Part shown: positions 52,933-64,000 of the stretch, in pieces
Layout: each line of letters begins with the position of its first letter
Position numbering within the stretch: position 1 is the stretch's first letter
Assembly: GCA_965153355.1 (NCBI GenBank)
Contig: OZ231127.1
Location: 23,932,001 to 23,996,000 of the forward strand
Direction: 5' to 3'
Length of the DNA stretch: 64,000 nt
Source of the DNA: Flaccisagitta enflata
Lineage: Eukaryota > Chaetognatha > Sagittoidea > Aphragmophora
Program-made: the position numbers and the translations under genes
Notes under the pieces: model-generated
The model's input: only the letters and a program-made list of their open reading frames with translations
Told to the model about the DNA's origin: nothing
Database searches by the model: none

Positions 52933-53382
52933 CGTTTTCAGAATGGAAGTGGCAGACATTCAAGCTTCCCAGTTGATTCCCCTCATTGCGTTACTTGTCC
53001 ACTTTCTTTATTTCGTTGTTTTTTTTACAGAGGAGATTGATCGCATAAATACCCATTAATATTGTCATGACAAAATTGGGCCAGAGATGTAATGGACACG
53101 AAAGGCAAACAGTGTTTGTTTTGGCAAACAGTGTTTGTTTTGGAAAACACATAACATTTCCTATGTGATTTTTCGCAGTCAGTCAAATAATTTGGTAAAT
53201 GCGCAAATGTGAAATTTTTGAAAGCATTATCGTATATAACTGTAGCAAAATGAACATACTGTAGCAAATTTCATTTAGGCTGTTCTTGAATTATCCGCCA
53301 AAGGAGCAACATTCGCTAGAGCTAAAGCTTCATAAAAAGGGCGAGTCCTTAAAATGTGCCTGATAAGATGAAAATTACGTTG

Positions 53383-53811
53383 CCAGACCTGTAATGGCCA
53401 TTTTGCGGTGCCTGTGCCCAAGTTTTAAAAATCTGCCCTAAGTGGCCATTTTTGGCTGTTTTTGGAAAATGAAGAATTATAAAAAAAAAACATTTTGAAA
53501 TTTTCTAAATTTTTGATACCCATATTTTGAAAAAGCAGGTATCTTTTAGGCGTTTTCGTGAAAAAATGTAATTGTTACCCCTCTTATACAGATGGATTTT
53601 GACAAAACTTAATTGAATTAACCTCAGACCATAAACCAGTTCCAGTTGAATAATAAAGAAAAAAATTGATGCTTTCTGCATGCAAAGTTTTAGTCCATGT
53701 TTTGAACTTCAAGATAGGTTCTTAGGCTTGAAACAGCCAAAAACGGTTATCTTAGGCACTTTTTCTAAAAACATTGGCACAGGCACCTCAAAAAGGCTTT
53801 TTCAACCCTGG
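53383..53811. mobile_element. MITE with ~80-bp inverted arms
   Basis: Ends CCAGACCTGTAATGGCC and CCAGGGTTGAAAAAGCC (complement) lead into matching arms with GGTGCCTGTGCC and TTTTTGGCTGTTT. The target duplication is unclear. Confidence 0.72.
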
Positions 53812-53986
53812 ATGAGCATTTTCCATGTTATTTCGCACATTTTAGGACACTCAAAAATCATGAAATTTCAACTGTGTTGTAGAATGAATTCAAATGAAAA
53901 TAAAGGACTCATGGTAAAGTACCAATAAGGGCGGCTAATCGCCGTAGGAAAAAAGTCGTAAATGCTGCTGGAGAAAATGAGAGAGA

Positions 53987-54013
53987 AAAAGAGAGTGAGA
54001 GAGAGAAAAAAAG

Positions 54014-54069
<56 letters not shown>

Positions 54070-54095
54070 ACCAAGAGAGAGAGAGAGAGAGAGAC
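53987..54095. repeat. Degenerate (GA)n tract
   Basis: GA-rich with AAAA and CAGA interruptions. Confidence 0.85.
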
Positions 54096-54528
54096 TTCAA
54101 TTAACTCGATTCCGCGTTTTGGGGAAAAATGAGAAAAATGCGAAAAAATAAAAAAAGATTTAAAAATTCATAGCTCCAAAACTATCGACCGCACAGAATT
54201 CTGCTTGGCGTCATCTGAAAGAGGAGAATTAGCTCTTTCTTAGCTATTAATTTCATGCGTAGTCTCGTTCTGCCCCCAAAATGTATCAACTTGCTCAAAC
54301 GCTTCATAAAACAAAGGGAAATCCGTTTTTCTCTGCAGGACTCAAAAAGACCGAAGGGACTTCGTCTCTTCGACTTTTTTCCAAATTAAAACAAAATTAA
54401 AAGAAATGCGTAAATGTCAAGATTAGGTTATAAATCAAAACGTTATAAGATTCCGAAGAGCGTACGAGAAAAAACTTCCGTAAACAGTTTTAAAAATGCT
54501 TATAATAAGTGGAAGGAGAGTTGCTAAA

Positions 54529-55013
54529 AACAAGCCCAACAGGCCAACAGTCGCGTGCTATGTTACACACAATTACACAACTTCATACGACAGAACTTCA
54601 TATTACATAATGTCTGTCCCAAAAAAAGTTACATTCTGAACCAATAACTACTGTCCAATAAAAAGTTGACAAAATACCCAAAATACTCAAAGTACCCAAA
54701 ATACCCAATAACACCCAAAAATACCCAAATATACCCAAAAACACCTAATAATACCCAAAAATACTCAAAAATACCTGAAAAAAACGAAAATATCTGAAAG
54801 TACCCTAAAATACTTAAGTAACTTAAATAACTTAAGTACCCTAAAGTACCCTGAAGTACCCTTAAGTACCCTGAAATACCCTAGAGTACCTTAAAATACC
54901 TTAAAAAACCTTAAAAAGTCCTACTTTCAAAAACGTGACGGATCTACCAACCTACCGACCGACCTACCGACCGACATGGCAAGGTGTAGAGTCGCGTGCA
55001 CGCGACTAAATTT
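54529..55013 (-). mobile_element. Hairpin/GTCC element with a 10-bp AATACCCAAA array
   Basis: Reverse orientation: AACAAGCCCAACAGGCCAAC + AGTCGCGTGC at the left. The core 54685-54920 is AATACCCAAA/AAGTACCCTA units. ACCGACCG and AGAGTCGCGTGCACGCGACT lie at the right. Confidence 0.78.
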
Positions 55014-55063
55014 CTGCATGCACGACAGCAATGCTTACCACCTTGGAAACAAAGACGATGTAA

Positions 55064-56976
55064 AACAAGGCCAACACCTTTACATCTGAGATAGATAAAA
55101 TCACTTTGATATTAAAGTTGATTTAAAACAACCCGCCTCTGGCTAGTCAAAGTACTTGCCTGACGTGGCCAATGAAAACAGTGCAAAACCAGTGTACCAT
55201 TTCCTTCCACGAACACTACCGTGACATGTTTTTCTGTTCATCGTTTAGAAAAAAAATTCAAAAAGAAGAAAAAGCAATTCTATCCTATGACTTAGAGACT
55301 AGCCGCTTTTGCTAGCAACGAGTGGCATGAGACATTTCCTATGAGTCGCGTGCGAGACGATGGTAACTGAATTGACCTGACTTCTTATTGTATCACTTTA
55401 TTGACTTAATCCAGACTTAAACCAGACTTAAACCAGACTTAAACCACACTTAAACCAGACATAAACCAGACTTAAACCAGACTTAAACCAGACTTAAACC
55501 AGACTCAAACCAGACTCAAACCAGACTCAAACCAGACTCAAACCAGACTCAAACCAGACTCAAACCAGACTCAAACCAGACTCAAACCAGACTCAAGCCA
55601 GAATCAAGCCAGACTCAAGCCAGACTCAAAGCAGACTCAAGCCAGACTCAAGCCAGACTCAAGCCAGACTCAAGCCAGACTCAAGCCAGACTCAAGCCCT
55701 CTCAAACTAGACTCAAACTAGACTCAAACCAGACTTAAACCAGACCTAAACCAGACCTAAAAAAGGCCTAAACCAGACTTAAACCAGACTTAAACCAGAC
55801 TTAAACCAGACTTCAACTAGATCTTAACCAAACTTAAACCAGACCTTAACCAAACATAAATCAGATCTAAACCAGACTTAAAATGATGTAAAATGGAACG
55901 ACTTATAGTGACTCAGAATGACTTATAGTGACTCAGAATGACAAAGAATGACTTAAAATGACTAAAAATGACTTAAAATGATTTAAAATGACTTAAAATG
56001 ATGTAAAATGACAAAAAATGACAAAAACTGCAATCACAAAAAAAATGACCTAAATTGACTTGGAATGACTTAGAATGACTTAGAATGACTAAAAATGACT
56101 TAAAATGACTTGAAAAGACATAAAACGGCGAAAAAATGCTAAACCTTACAGACTCGGACTGACTTATAGTGACTCAGAATGACTTATTATGACTCAGAAT
56201 GACTTCTAGTGACTCAGAATGACTTCTAGTGACTCAGAATGACTAAGAATGACTAAACTCTTAAGCCAAACTTATACTAGACTAAAACCAGACTTAAACC
56301 AGACATAAACCAGACTTTAACCAGACTTTAACCAGACTTAAACCAGCCTTAAAATGACTTAGAATTACTAAGAATGACTTGAAATGAATTGAGATGAATT
56401 GAGATGAGAATCAGACATAAACCTGACTTAAACCTGACCTAAACCAGACTTAAACCAGACTTAAACCAGATTTAAACCAGACTTTAACCAGACTTTAACC
56501 AGACTTAAACCAGCCTTAAAATGACTTAGAATTACTAAGAATGACTTGAAATGAATTGAGATGACTTGAAATAACTTTAAATGATGTAAAATGACAAAAA
56601 CTTCAAAAGTCAAAAAATGACTTTGAGTGACTAAGAATGACTTAGAATGACTTATGATGACTTAGGATGACTTAGAATGACTTTGAATAACTTAAAATGA
56701 CTTAAAATGACTTAAAATGACTTAAAATGACATAAAACAACAAAAACTTCAAAAGTCAAAAAATGACTTAAAGTGACTTAAAATGACTTGGAATGACTTA
56801 GACTGACTTAGAAGGACTTAGAATGACTTAGAATAACTTAAAATGAAATGAAATGACTTAAAATAACATAAAGCAACAAAAAAAAGCTAACGAAAGCAAA
56901 GTGTGACGGACCGACGGACCGACCGACAGACAGACGGACAGAGTGGGTCATAGAGTCGCGTGCACGCGACTAAAAA
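55064..56976 (-). mobile_element. 1.9-kb hairpin/GTCC element carrying two 11-bp array types
   Basis: The left end ACAAGGCCAACACCTTTACA. Arrays of AAACCAGACTT (about 55405-55880 and again near 56280-56510) and of AAAATGACTTA (about 55890-56270 and 56520-56870). Then a GGACCGACC tract and the palindrome AGTCGCGTGCACGCGACT at 56954-56971, followed by AAAAA. Confidence 0.8.
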
Positions 56977-57297
56977 CTTAGTCCAGATGCACTAACGTGC
57001 AACTATTGGATCCTTGCTTCGAAGCCCTTGCCATGCGAACTAACGTCTGCCTAAAGGGTCTATACTCTACTCTACTCTACTCTAAATCAGATCTGCGTTT
57101 TACCAAATTACTGATGGACTAATAGACCACTACGTAGACAAAAGAACAAAAGGCGCACTCTTTTCCCAAAATTCTACCAGACGCGCGCGCTCCTAGCTTA
57201 AATTAGGTATTAAACAAAAGAACACAATATTGTAATACTTGTAAAATACGTACATAAACTACATATGAAAAGGCTTTTTTATCACTTCTATAGTGCT

Positions 57298-57455
57298 AAT
57301 CAGTCGGTCCGTTTTTGTTTTGTCTTTGTTTTGTCTGTTTTTTTTTCTTTGCGTTTATGAGCGGTTTATTCATCACTGCCCCAGCCCAGATGCTTGATGA
57401 GTTGATAACCATATTTCAACATCACCCCTACCCACCTGTGTATCGGGCATTGCTA
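57298..57455 (+). mobile_element. Hairpin/GTCC element fragment
   Basis: TCAGTCGGTCCG, then GAGCGGTTTATTCATCACTG and CCCACCTGTGTATCGGGCAT match the interior and right end. The hairpin is missing. Confidence 0.5.
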
Positions 57456-57595
57456 CTATATTGACCAATTTACTAGTTAGATAGCTAGGTGATTGGGCTG
57501 ATAAGCAAGCTTAAATTCTACCGGATGATGTGCTTGTATTATGTTTCAATTTTTTAATTTCTGAAAATAAAAGGGAACGCAAGCAATCAAATTTT

Positions 57596-57597
<2 letters not shown>

Positions 57598-57690
<93 letters not shown>
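57598..57690. repeat. (GTT)n trinucleotide repeat
   Basis: About 30 units. Confidence 0.95.
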
Positions 57691-58189
57691 ATTATTCATC
57701 AGAAGAAAGACAAAGAGTCAACGAGTCAAATTTTTCTTATCATAAATGGTACCCTCTCCCTGCAAATTAACAACACCATTATGGCAAGTTGCCGGAATAG
57801 GACGTTGTATAATTATCCCTTTGACAGTATGGCAGAAACTTAATGGCGGTAACAAACAGGGTGGGGTGAGGAGGAGCTCACCGATAAGGGATCAGTGATC
57901 AAAATCAAGATGATTAAAAACTTTCTTTTTGGCTAAGTGCACTAGTGGTTTCGGTTGACACAATCAATAACTCAAAAATAGCCACATTTGTTGGAATTAG
58001 TGTTAGCAAAAGCAGTGGATTTCTTTTCTGCTAGCAGAAAGCAGAAATTTTTTTTTTCTGCTAGCACTGCTAGCAATAAAGAGCAGTACTATATGTATGT
58101 ATAAACTAACTGTTATGCCTTTTTATTAACCAAAAATGGTTAAAAACTTCTAAAGAAGGAAAAGCGTAAGGGACTTAGTACACATTTGC

Positions 58190-58370
58190 ATCAAACAAGG
58201 CAGCAACAAGACCAGCAACAAGGCTGCATACATGACACCACAGTCTTGCATGGCTGGGCAGGGATGGTAATGCAAAAAACCACACGCAACTCAACAGTGT
58301 TAAAACCAACAGACCAAGCAACTGACCAACAGACAGTGTGTCCTGTATCTGCGAAAAAAATTGTATATAG
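58190..58370 (-). mobile_element. Diverged hairpin/GTCC element, reverse
   Basis: CAAACAAGGCAGCAACAAGA, then GGCTGGGCAGGGATGGTAAT, GCAAAAAACCACACGCAACT and ACCAACAGAC-type units follow the order of the family in reverse. It lies inside the hAT element. Confidence 0.45.
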
Positions 58371-59010
58371 TGATGGATCTTTTAAGAAGGAAATAATTTC
58401 AGCATCGTGACATCATTGCATTGGTATATGAGGAGCATGAGAAAGTACAACATTATCAGAACCATGACTTAGATTGAAATATTTATCAGGCCGCCATAAT
58501 CCTCAGGTTTTTCTTTTGGTCCGCATAATTCAGGAATAGACAGGAATTAGTCATTTGTTTCAAAATGACACACTACTTTTTGTTTTCTCTTGATAATTTC
58601 TCCAGTCTGAGAAAAAATAGTACTTAGTGAAGGGTCGAGATTAAACACCATTAAGAGCTCCTAAGGCTCTTGTCCTTTTACCAACTTTAGTGTTATCCAA
58701 CTTTCATAACAATCACGTGGTTTTCAATGAATAATGATGGAGGAAGCCTAGATGCCAACATTTTTGGATGGCATATTGTATGAATTACTTTATCAGCAAT
58801 TATTGCAATGAGCATCCCAGCTGCACTTGATGCACATTCTGCCTCTACCAAATTTATTGTTGGTTTTGCTGAAAAGGCCTTTAAAAGCAACTGATTCAAA
58901 GGTATTTTTGTGAAGTTTTTAGTCCAATCGATATTTACAATTAAGCATGTCTCTTTGATTCCAGCTGTATCAGTTCAAGGTAATAGTCATAAACAGCCTT
59001 CACAGATATA

Positions 59011-59630
59011 CTATCTTGCTAAAAAGTATATCGACAAGATACAATACAGTTCAATTTTTCATCAAATCATGCATGTGACATTTGTAAACTATGACTTCTA
59101 CTTTGTGTGACCTTTCTAGGCATCAACTTCGGCTTCCATGCGCCTTGGTATGCTTTTGTAAAGCAATTGAAGGTATGAGGGCGTGGTGTTCTCCCACATC
59201 TAGAGAGCGATTCTTTTGAGCCCAGCTTTTGACATGGCACGTTCTTAATTCTGCAGCTTCTTAATTTGAATTCACGACTATTCATCAGTTTGAGGTCTGG
59301 ACTGTTTCCAGGCCAACCCGGAAACAACTTGATGCTGTAGTGAATGCTTCATTGTAAAGGCGCTGTCCGCCAGAGCAACACTTCTCGTCAGCTGGTGTCT
59401 TCCACAATCTCTAAAATTCTAAAATGCAATTTTTTCGCCATTTTCCACTTGAAGCAGTAACTTTGTTTTGCTTGTCATTTCTAAACGAGTAAACTTAGAA
59501 CAATGCGGTTTGCGCCATTCGATCGGAAATTCGATGAAGTTTCCAAGTGTCACCGATTTTCCTATGTTTGCATCATTTTTTTGGTAGTTATGGCCCATAA
59601 AGCTTGTCGATATACATATTAGCAAGATAG
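59011..59630 (-). mobile_element. Tc1/mariner-type element, family A copy 2, with transposase remnant
   Basis: Ends CTATCTTGCTAAAAAGTATA / complement are flanked by TA (59009-59010, 59631-59632). The minus strand at 59130-59327 reads GWPGNSPDLKLMN, the Tc1 WPGNSPDLNPIEN block, followed after a frameshift by the downstream helix region. 620 bp. Confidence 0.88.
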
Positions 59631-60309
59631 TATGTATTTAAAATTTACATTTTCTCATGATTATCTTATTATCCAAATAAGAAATGAGTAAAACAATTTT
59701 GTAGATATTTTAAAGGGTTTTTACAGTAAAACTAGACAGAAAAGTATAGAAATGTTAAAATTTTCACTGCTACTTACTGCTAGCAGCAGAAAATTTTCTG
59801 CTAGCGGAGCAGTTCCAAATTACTGCTAGCAGCTCTGCTAGCAAATTGCCTGCTCGTGCGAACACTAGTTGGAATGCATTGTTCGATACAAGAAAAAAGA
59901 GAAACAACTTTTCTGATGATTATGAGTGTTTGATAAATAAGGTCAGCGGGTTTTTTTCAATAGCTAAGCATTTTCTACAGCAATATTAGATTCATAAATC
60001 AAATTTATGGAATACAGTCAAATCAATTGGGCTAAAAGCATGATTGGAAATGCCACCGTTATCATATATTCTATTGTCCATATACTAGTCAGCCCAGATA
60101 CTACAAGTTACATCACCATTTCCGCTTGTTGTTATCGCTTCCACGTCGTTATCAACATTCTATGAGCAACCTACATAGCACTTGCCAACCAACCAAGTCA
60201 AAACTTGAAATGGTTGGCCTGCTTTAGCTTTTGATGACCAGTGGTTGCGATGGCGATTGATTTAGTGAGGGATTTCCGCCAATCTCCCTTACCAACCTTG
60301 ATTGGCTGA

Positions 60310-60310
<1 letters not shown>

Positions 60311-60404
<94 letters not shown>
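60311..60404. repeat. (CT)n microsatellite
   Basis: CT in the first duplicated unit. Confidence 0.95.
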
Positions 60405-60407
<3 letters not shown>

Positions 60408-60749
60408 ACTGAAGGCCAAGACGATGGGCCTGGCGTTTTTAGTCGCACACATGTGACTACACCTTGCTGTGTTGGTCTGTCGGTCCGTCTCAGTATGCAC
60501 TGCTCTGGATCTCCACCGCTAACTTTAGACTAGGAATACTACAAGTTATACCACCATTTCCGCTTCTTGTTATCACTCCCACGTCGTCATCAACATTCTA
60601 TGAGCAACGTACATAGCACTTGCCAATCAACCAAGTTAAAATTTGAAATGGTTGGCCTGCTTTAGCTTTTGATGACCAGTGGTTGCTATGGCGTTTGATT
60701 TAGTGAGGGATTTCCACCAATCTCCCTTACCAAGCTCGATTGGCTGATC

Positions 60750-60776
60750 TCTCTCTCTCTTTCTCTCTCTCTCTCA

Positions 60777-60867
<91 letters not shown>
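60750..60867. repeat. (CT)n microsatellite
   Basis: CT in the second duplicated unit, longer and with different interruptions from the first. Confidence 0.95.
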
Positions 60868-60871
<4 letters not shown>

Positions 60872-60922
60872 ACTGAAGGCCAAGAAGATGGGCCTGGCGT
60901 TTTTAGTCGCACACATGTGACT

Positions 60923-61298
60923 AAAGTTTGGAGTTTCAAATAAAATCATCTAGTGGCATATAACGGAAGTATAATTGAGATCATATGCATAGTAGGTTGC
61001 GTATAAGTGGAGTTTTTAGCCTAAAAAACGCTTTTTAACGTTTTTTTAGTGGTATTACAATTACTACTATTCTTTAAGATAGAATGAGTTTCCCAGTGCC
61101 TGTGATGGATCGTTGTCTCTTTAGGAAAATACTGGAGCATGGTGGTATTTTTTCATTCAAATAATCTCATTTGCATTTCGTCAATATAATAAAAAAAAAA
61201 TAGAAATTTTGTTACTATTTAATAGTCATTGATTAAAACTATTAAGCATGGCCAGCGACGTGATATCTCCATTTTGTTACAGGGGGAGAGAGAGAGAG

Positions 61299-61329
<31 letters not shown>

Positions 61330-61620
61330 CACACTCACACAGACAGACAGACAGACTGACAGACCCAGACCAAGATCGAGACTTGAACAGAATAAAGGAC
61401 AATTCATAAAGGACAATTCATAAAAATATGATTGTCCATTTGATTTTTTCTTGTCACTCAGTCTCGTCTATGGGTCCTTTGATATTCTTTCTTTGTAGTC
61501 CAGAGAGAGAGAGAGAGAGAGAGAGCGCATTGGTCGTCACTTCATGTAACCAGAGTATTGATCTAACTAAAACATATGATCCACAAAAATTGGAAATGGT
61601 ATTATCACAGGTGCAAAGTA

Positions 61621-61651
<31 letters not shown>

Positions 61652-62397
61652 ACACTCACGAACAGACTCATTTCAGCATTTCTTTTGGGATGATACAATC
61701 TTGATATAAGCATGAGGGAAAATCATCGATCATTTACGTATTTTACTTCATTTTCTGTTTTATCAAAACAAATCATCTAATGAAATATATATAACCATGA
61801 AATAAAATTAATGACATAATTACAAAATTTGATTAACAAAATATGAGTAAAAAACATTAAATGTAAATGAAAAAGAAAAGAAAATGACAATAGGAGGAAT
61901 AGGATAGTATGGCACATTGAAAAGGAAAAAATTAATAAAAAATAATAAATGAAATAAAAAATGAAAAAATAAGAAATGAAACATAAAAGAAAAACTGATG
62001 AAAAGTGAAAAACGAAAAAAAAAAGTGAAAAGTGAAAAGTGAAAAATGAAAATTAAAAATCTAAAAGTGAAAATAAAAAGTGAAAAGTGAAAAGTAAAAA
62101 ATGAAAAGTGAATCATGAAAAATAGAATATGAAAACTGATGAAAAAAAAAATAAAATCAAGAAATAAAAAAATAATTTTGATGCTAGCAAAAAAAGTTCT
62201 GGAAATTTTTGTTAAATTTTCAAAATGATCACAGAAAATCCACTATGAATTCCTTAAATCTTACTACTCCTTCATTGCCAAGTGAAAAACCTGAAAAACG
62301 CCAATGGAAAACTCATTATGGCGCCAAATACATTTTTGCCTTTCATCTGCCACTTCCGGTAGAGGTGGCGGATAAAAAAGCGTATAGGTAAACTCTA
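60923..62397. other. No gene seen; short GA/CA tracts and an AAAAGTGAAA-like run
   Basis: Small GA, CA and GACA tracts lie at 61283-61360, 61500-61525 and 61620-61650. 61860-62120 is a degenerate A-rich GAAAAGTGAAAA sequence. Confidence 0.5.
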
Positions 62398-63149
62398 CGG
62401 TATGATTTTTTTGAACTGACACGAATGAAAATCTCATATCTCCCAAACAAAAAAAGATATCAAGATTCTGAAAAAAGCCTTTTATAGCATTTACTTTGCA
62501 GATCTTACATCTTGGAAGAAAAAATACATCACACCTAAAAGATAGGCCCTCAAGTTATGTGAATCAATTTCTTCATTTCTTAGATAGGGCAAATTTTGAA
62601 ACCATGATTTTCAAAGAGTCATCTTAGATCTATGCTCTTCCTCCTTGGATCAAGCCAAACTTTCGGGAGTGGACTTTAATGAAAGGAAATTGCTTATAGA
62701 TTCATATTCTGATAATTGTTTGTGCCTGAGGTACCAATTTTTATCAAAAGATAAAAAAACACACATTTTTTCCAGAAAATGCTCAAAAACACTCATTTTT
62801 AGCTCAAAATATCTGTGTTAATGGAACAGTGAGTGTGTTTGAATAATATTGAAGGCAAATATCATTTAATTCTAGGCAAAGGAGCTTCATGGATCAAAAC
62901 TAGGATCAAAAATATTGATTTGTGGTGATTTAAAACAAATTAGGCATATAAAGTTGGATATTTTTACAAAAACACTGATTTAGTTTGAAATCATGTGAGG
63001 GCCACACCATTAACAGAAAAATCCTATGAAAAGAACAGAAAAAATCTGCAAACCAAGATCTATTGGGCGTTTTTTTCGGATTTGTGATATGTTGTTCCTA
63101 AGCGGAGTAATAAGATTTTCTTTTGTGTCACTTCAGAAAAATCATACTG
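62398..63149. mobile_element. TA-MITE family D
   Basis: Ends CGGTATGATTTTTTTGAACT and the complement (CAGTATGATTTTTCTGAAGT) are flanked by TA (62396-62397, 63150-63151). It is 752 bp, with no coding capacity recognised. Immediately right is ACATGTGACTACACCTTGCT, the hairpin-end sequence of the 60-kb duplication. Confidence 0.82.
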
Positions 63150-64000
63150 TACATGTGACTACACCTTGCTGTGTCTGTCTGTTGGTCCGTCTCACTATGC
63201 ACTGCTCTGGATCTCCACCGCTAACTTTAGACTAGGATTACTGCCATTTTTTTCATGTTTTCTGGTGGTCCAGCCCATGTATAATCCATGTCAACAGGTT
63301 TCAAAATAATTTCAGGAGCGCCTCTTTTTTAATTCCCATTTTTTTCTGGGTGGATGGTACAGGCCATAAAGCTTTCCCTCTTTTGGACTATGTCCCTTGT
63401 TTTGCTTATTACTTTTAAACGCTTAAAGTTAGAAATGCTAGATACATAACTGAAAGGTGGTCGTGATAAGAATGTCAATTTTTGATTTACTTTGACACCA
63501 AGCCACAGTCCCATCATTTATACGATATCAAGAAATAGAATCATTTTAGGCCCAAAATCATTTGTCTTTTACCAAATACCGGGTGGACATAAAAAAAGTA
63601 GTCACTTTATCTCAATAACATAAAAATGATTTTTAATTGCCTATTATGTGATAATTCAAAATAAATAAGCCTTTTAATTTGTGTACATGAATATGATATA
63701 CAAATTCAAATTATGTTTGGTCAATAAAAAAAAATTTTCTGGGTATAATTGCCTATTTTAATAAAGAATGATGATTGATAATCATTAGTGTTTTTGATAT
63801 AAATTTGTTTTTTTATTTAAAAGAAATTGACGCTCATACTTTCCTAAGACCTACTTTTAATCAACTATTGCGATTCTCATGCAAACTTTAGAGAAAACAC
63901 TATTTTACACTCAATTTCAAGCAAAATTTTTCAAGTGGTCCTTAATTCAATTCAGTTTTTTTAAGATAATCTGAAAAATATTGATCTTCATAAAAAATAT
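63150..64000. other. Hairpin-element remnant, then AT-rich DNA without a gene
   Basis: 63152-63235 matches 60450-60532 (ACACCTTGCTGTG...GTAACTTTAGACTAGGA-type). The rest is AT-rich with no supported feature. TTTTAAACGCTTAAAGTTAG at 63413 recalls the MITE subterminal motif. Confidence 0.45.

Larger units (their letters stand above)
57998..59867. mobile_element. hAT-type DNA transposon, non-autonomous, with nested insertions
   Basis: Ends TAGTGTTAGCAAAAGCAG and TAGTGTTCGCACGAGCAG (complement of the right end) have the hAT form. The flanks are a perfect 8-bp duplication GTTGGAAT (57990-57997 and 59868-59875). The subterminal regions carry many CTGCTAGCAG palindromes (58028-58075 and 59778-59842), typical transposase-binding repeats. 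Nested are the Tc1-like element at 59011-59630 and a hairpin/GTCC piece near 58193-58340. The 68-codon minus frame at 58693-58899 could be transposase residue but is not recognisable. Confidence 0.9.
60101..60922. repeat. Tandem segmental duplication, ~438-bp period
   Basis: 60101-60458 and 60539-60922 match closely, from CTACAAGTTACATCACCATT through the CT tract to the hairpin AGTCGCACACATGTGACT. The first copy continues 80 bp further (60459-60538). That tail recurs at 63152-63235. Confidence 0.9.

Noticed and set aside
55405-56870. 11-bp arrays considered as a repeat protein gene
   Set aside because: 11 is not a multiple of three, stops occur in all frames, and the array sits inside a mobile-element copy.

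Overview
This is a window of animal nuclear DNA. The evidence is spliced exons with GT/AG borders, a multidomain synaptic scaffold gene, very long simple repeats, TTAGGG-type interstitial telomere repeats, and dozens of short DNA transposons with target-site duplications. TTAGGG rather than TTAGG argues against an insect or typical crustacean. A lophotrochozoan or another invertebrate is plausible, but I cannot name the species.

Gene content is low. One gene is well supported: a minus-strand SHANK/ProSAP family gene whose 3' part fills the first 12.5 kb. Reading right to left, I see a linker and SH3-beta1 exon (12351-12536), the SH3 core (9507-9652), a doubtful linker exon (8803-8898), three PDZ exons (8465-8538, 8146-8273, 7693-7840), a proline/SH3-ligand-type exon (7394-7540), an exon with the SHANK RPSSNRISAAELEE-type motif (4001-4224), and one giant exon (2534 to the left edge, open for more than 840 codons) rich in Gln, Thr, Asp/Glu and Ala. 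Every junction except the SH3-PDZ linker agrees in splice phase. The SAM domain should lie beyond the left edge. The ankyrin and SPN domains should lie to the right, but I could not find them.

The other 50 kb is accessory DNA. Simple repeats ((CT/GA)n, (CA)n, (CTTT)n, (CAT)n, (CTT)n, (CAA)n, (GAGG)n) total roughly 7 kb. At least eight Tc1/mariner-type elements have inverted ends and TA duplications, and three keep decayed transposase. A hAT element (57998-59867) has a perfect 8-bp duplication. A family resembling helentron-type short elements ends in an AGTCGCGTGCACGCGACT hairpin next to a GTCC/GTCG tract; at least a dozen copies are visible, some carrying 10-11-bp arrays. A second family has inverted GC-rich hairpin ends around a 20-bp minisatellite and is always followed by a purine-rich tract. 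A ~300-bp MITE family occurs four times. One 3.4-kb TIR element encloses a LINE ORF1-like gene with no reverse transcriptase. A CCAAT-rich segment at 46.6-46.9 kb looks like a promoter, possibly for a minus-strand gene starting near 46.3 kb.

No rRNA, tRNA, CRISPR array or prokaryotic gene was seen. Nearly all long open frames outside the SHANK exons are translations of microsatellites.
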